Below are positions 63,984 through 64,000 of a DNA stretch of 64,000 bases, piece by piece. Made by a program: the position numbers and the translations under genes. Numbering within the stretch: position 1 is the stretch's first letter; each line of letters begins with the position of its first letter. The DNA comes from Pelagophyceae sp. CCMP2097. Lineage: Eukaryota; Sar; Pelagophyceae. The stretch is from assembly GCA_026770575.1 (NCBI GenBank), contig MU657211.1, positions 260,275 to 324,274 on the forward strand, written 5' to 3'. The notes beneath the pieces were generated by a model. The model had not been told where the DNA came from, ran no database searches, and saw only the letters and a list, made by a program, of their open reading frames with translations.

Positions 63984-64000
63984 GCCGCGCGCGCCCTCCT

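Noticed and set aside
1..64000. tRNA, rRNA, snRNA genes
   Set aside because: I looked for T-loop-like GGTTCRA motifs with a paired acceptor stem and for conserved rRNA/U2-like blocks and found none convincing; TTCGAAC at 18251 lacks a tRNA fold.
1..64000. CRISPR arrays, prokaryotic operons, phage or plasmid genes
   Set aside because: No regularly spaced direct repeats of CRISPR type; genes are spliced and unlinked, typical of a nuclear genome.

Overview
The window is nuclear DNA from a GC-rich, intron-rich eukaryote. The gene set (a CGMP-type protein kinase, a type I metacaspase, cilium-related proteins, a plant-type PRPP synthetase whose N-terminus looks like a heterokont plastid signal with a SAFAP motif), the very short introns (about 42-160 bp) and the repeat content suggest a stramenopile alga, most likely a pelagophyte of the Aureococcus/Pelagomonas kind. 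That assignment is inference: no rRNA or organelle marker is present. One assembly gap (630 N) lies at 16352-16981.

Layout. 1-6.4 kb: a small unknown gene, Cactin, a broken WD40/zinc-finger locus and an alanine-rich helical protein. 6.4-10.2 kb: an AT-richer repeat island with the 3' half of a LINE (reverse-transcriptase C-terminus). 10.2-17 kb: an F-box/Tudor-like protein and an RRM protein with about 19 tandem 37-residue helical repeats; a gap-containing element with terminal inverted repeats sits in the promoter region shared with ITPA. 17-27 kb: ITPA, a TBC1D23-like Rab-GAP-type protein, a polyglutamine coiled-coil protein, and HUS1 of the 9-1-1 clamp. 27-31.8 kb: a CCR4-like EEP-family hydrolase whose only intron is a LINE fragment, and a protein with two methyltransferase domains. 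32-33 kb: a complete non-autonomous hAT-like transposon with perfect 16-bp inverted ends and 8-bp target duplications. 33-47 kb: a basic nuclear-type protein, PRPP synthetase, an SH3-like 12-exon unknown, an MFSD1-like transporter, a UIM/RanBP2/SAM protein, a WW-metacaspase and a PKG. 47.9-56.7 kb: gamma-tubulin, a possible cilium protein, a ligase-like fragment, LSM2 and a large SPEF2-like coiled-coil protein. 57-64 kb: a kelch/MYND gene, an unknown gene, the branched-chain dehydrogenase E2 and a partial gene at the edge.

The genes are unlinked housekeeping functions rather than an operon or cluster. The most unusual signal is in the introns. About 77 introns could be rebuilt from reading frame, phase and family alignment; about half begin GTGCG. 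Several introns of the rarer GTAA class consist of, or contain, dispersed repeats: one is entirely a 3'-end LINE fragment inserted antisense, another carries a second repeat family found at several other places in the window. This reads as intron gain from transposon fragments.

All gene structures are from reading the sequence (frame, splice phase, family motifs). No alignment, transcript or database search was run.
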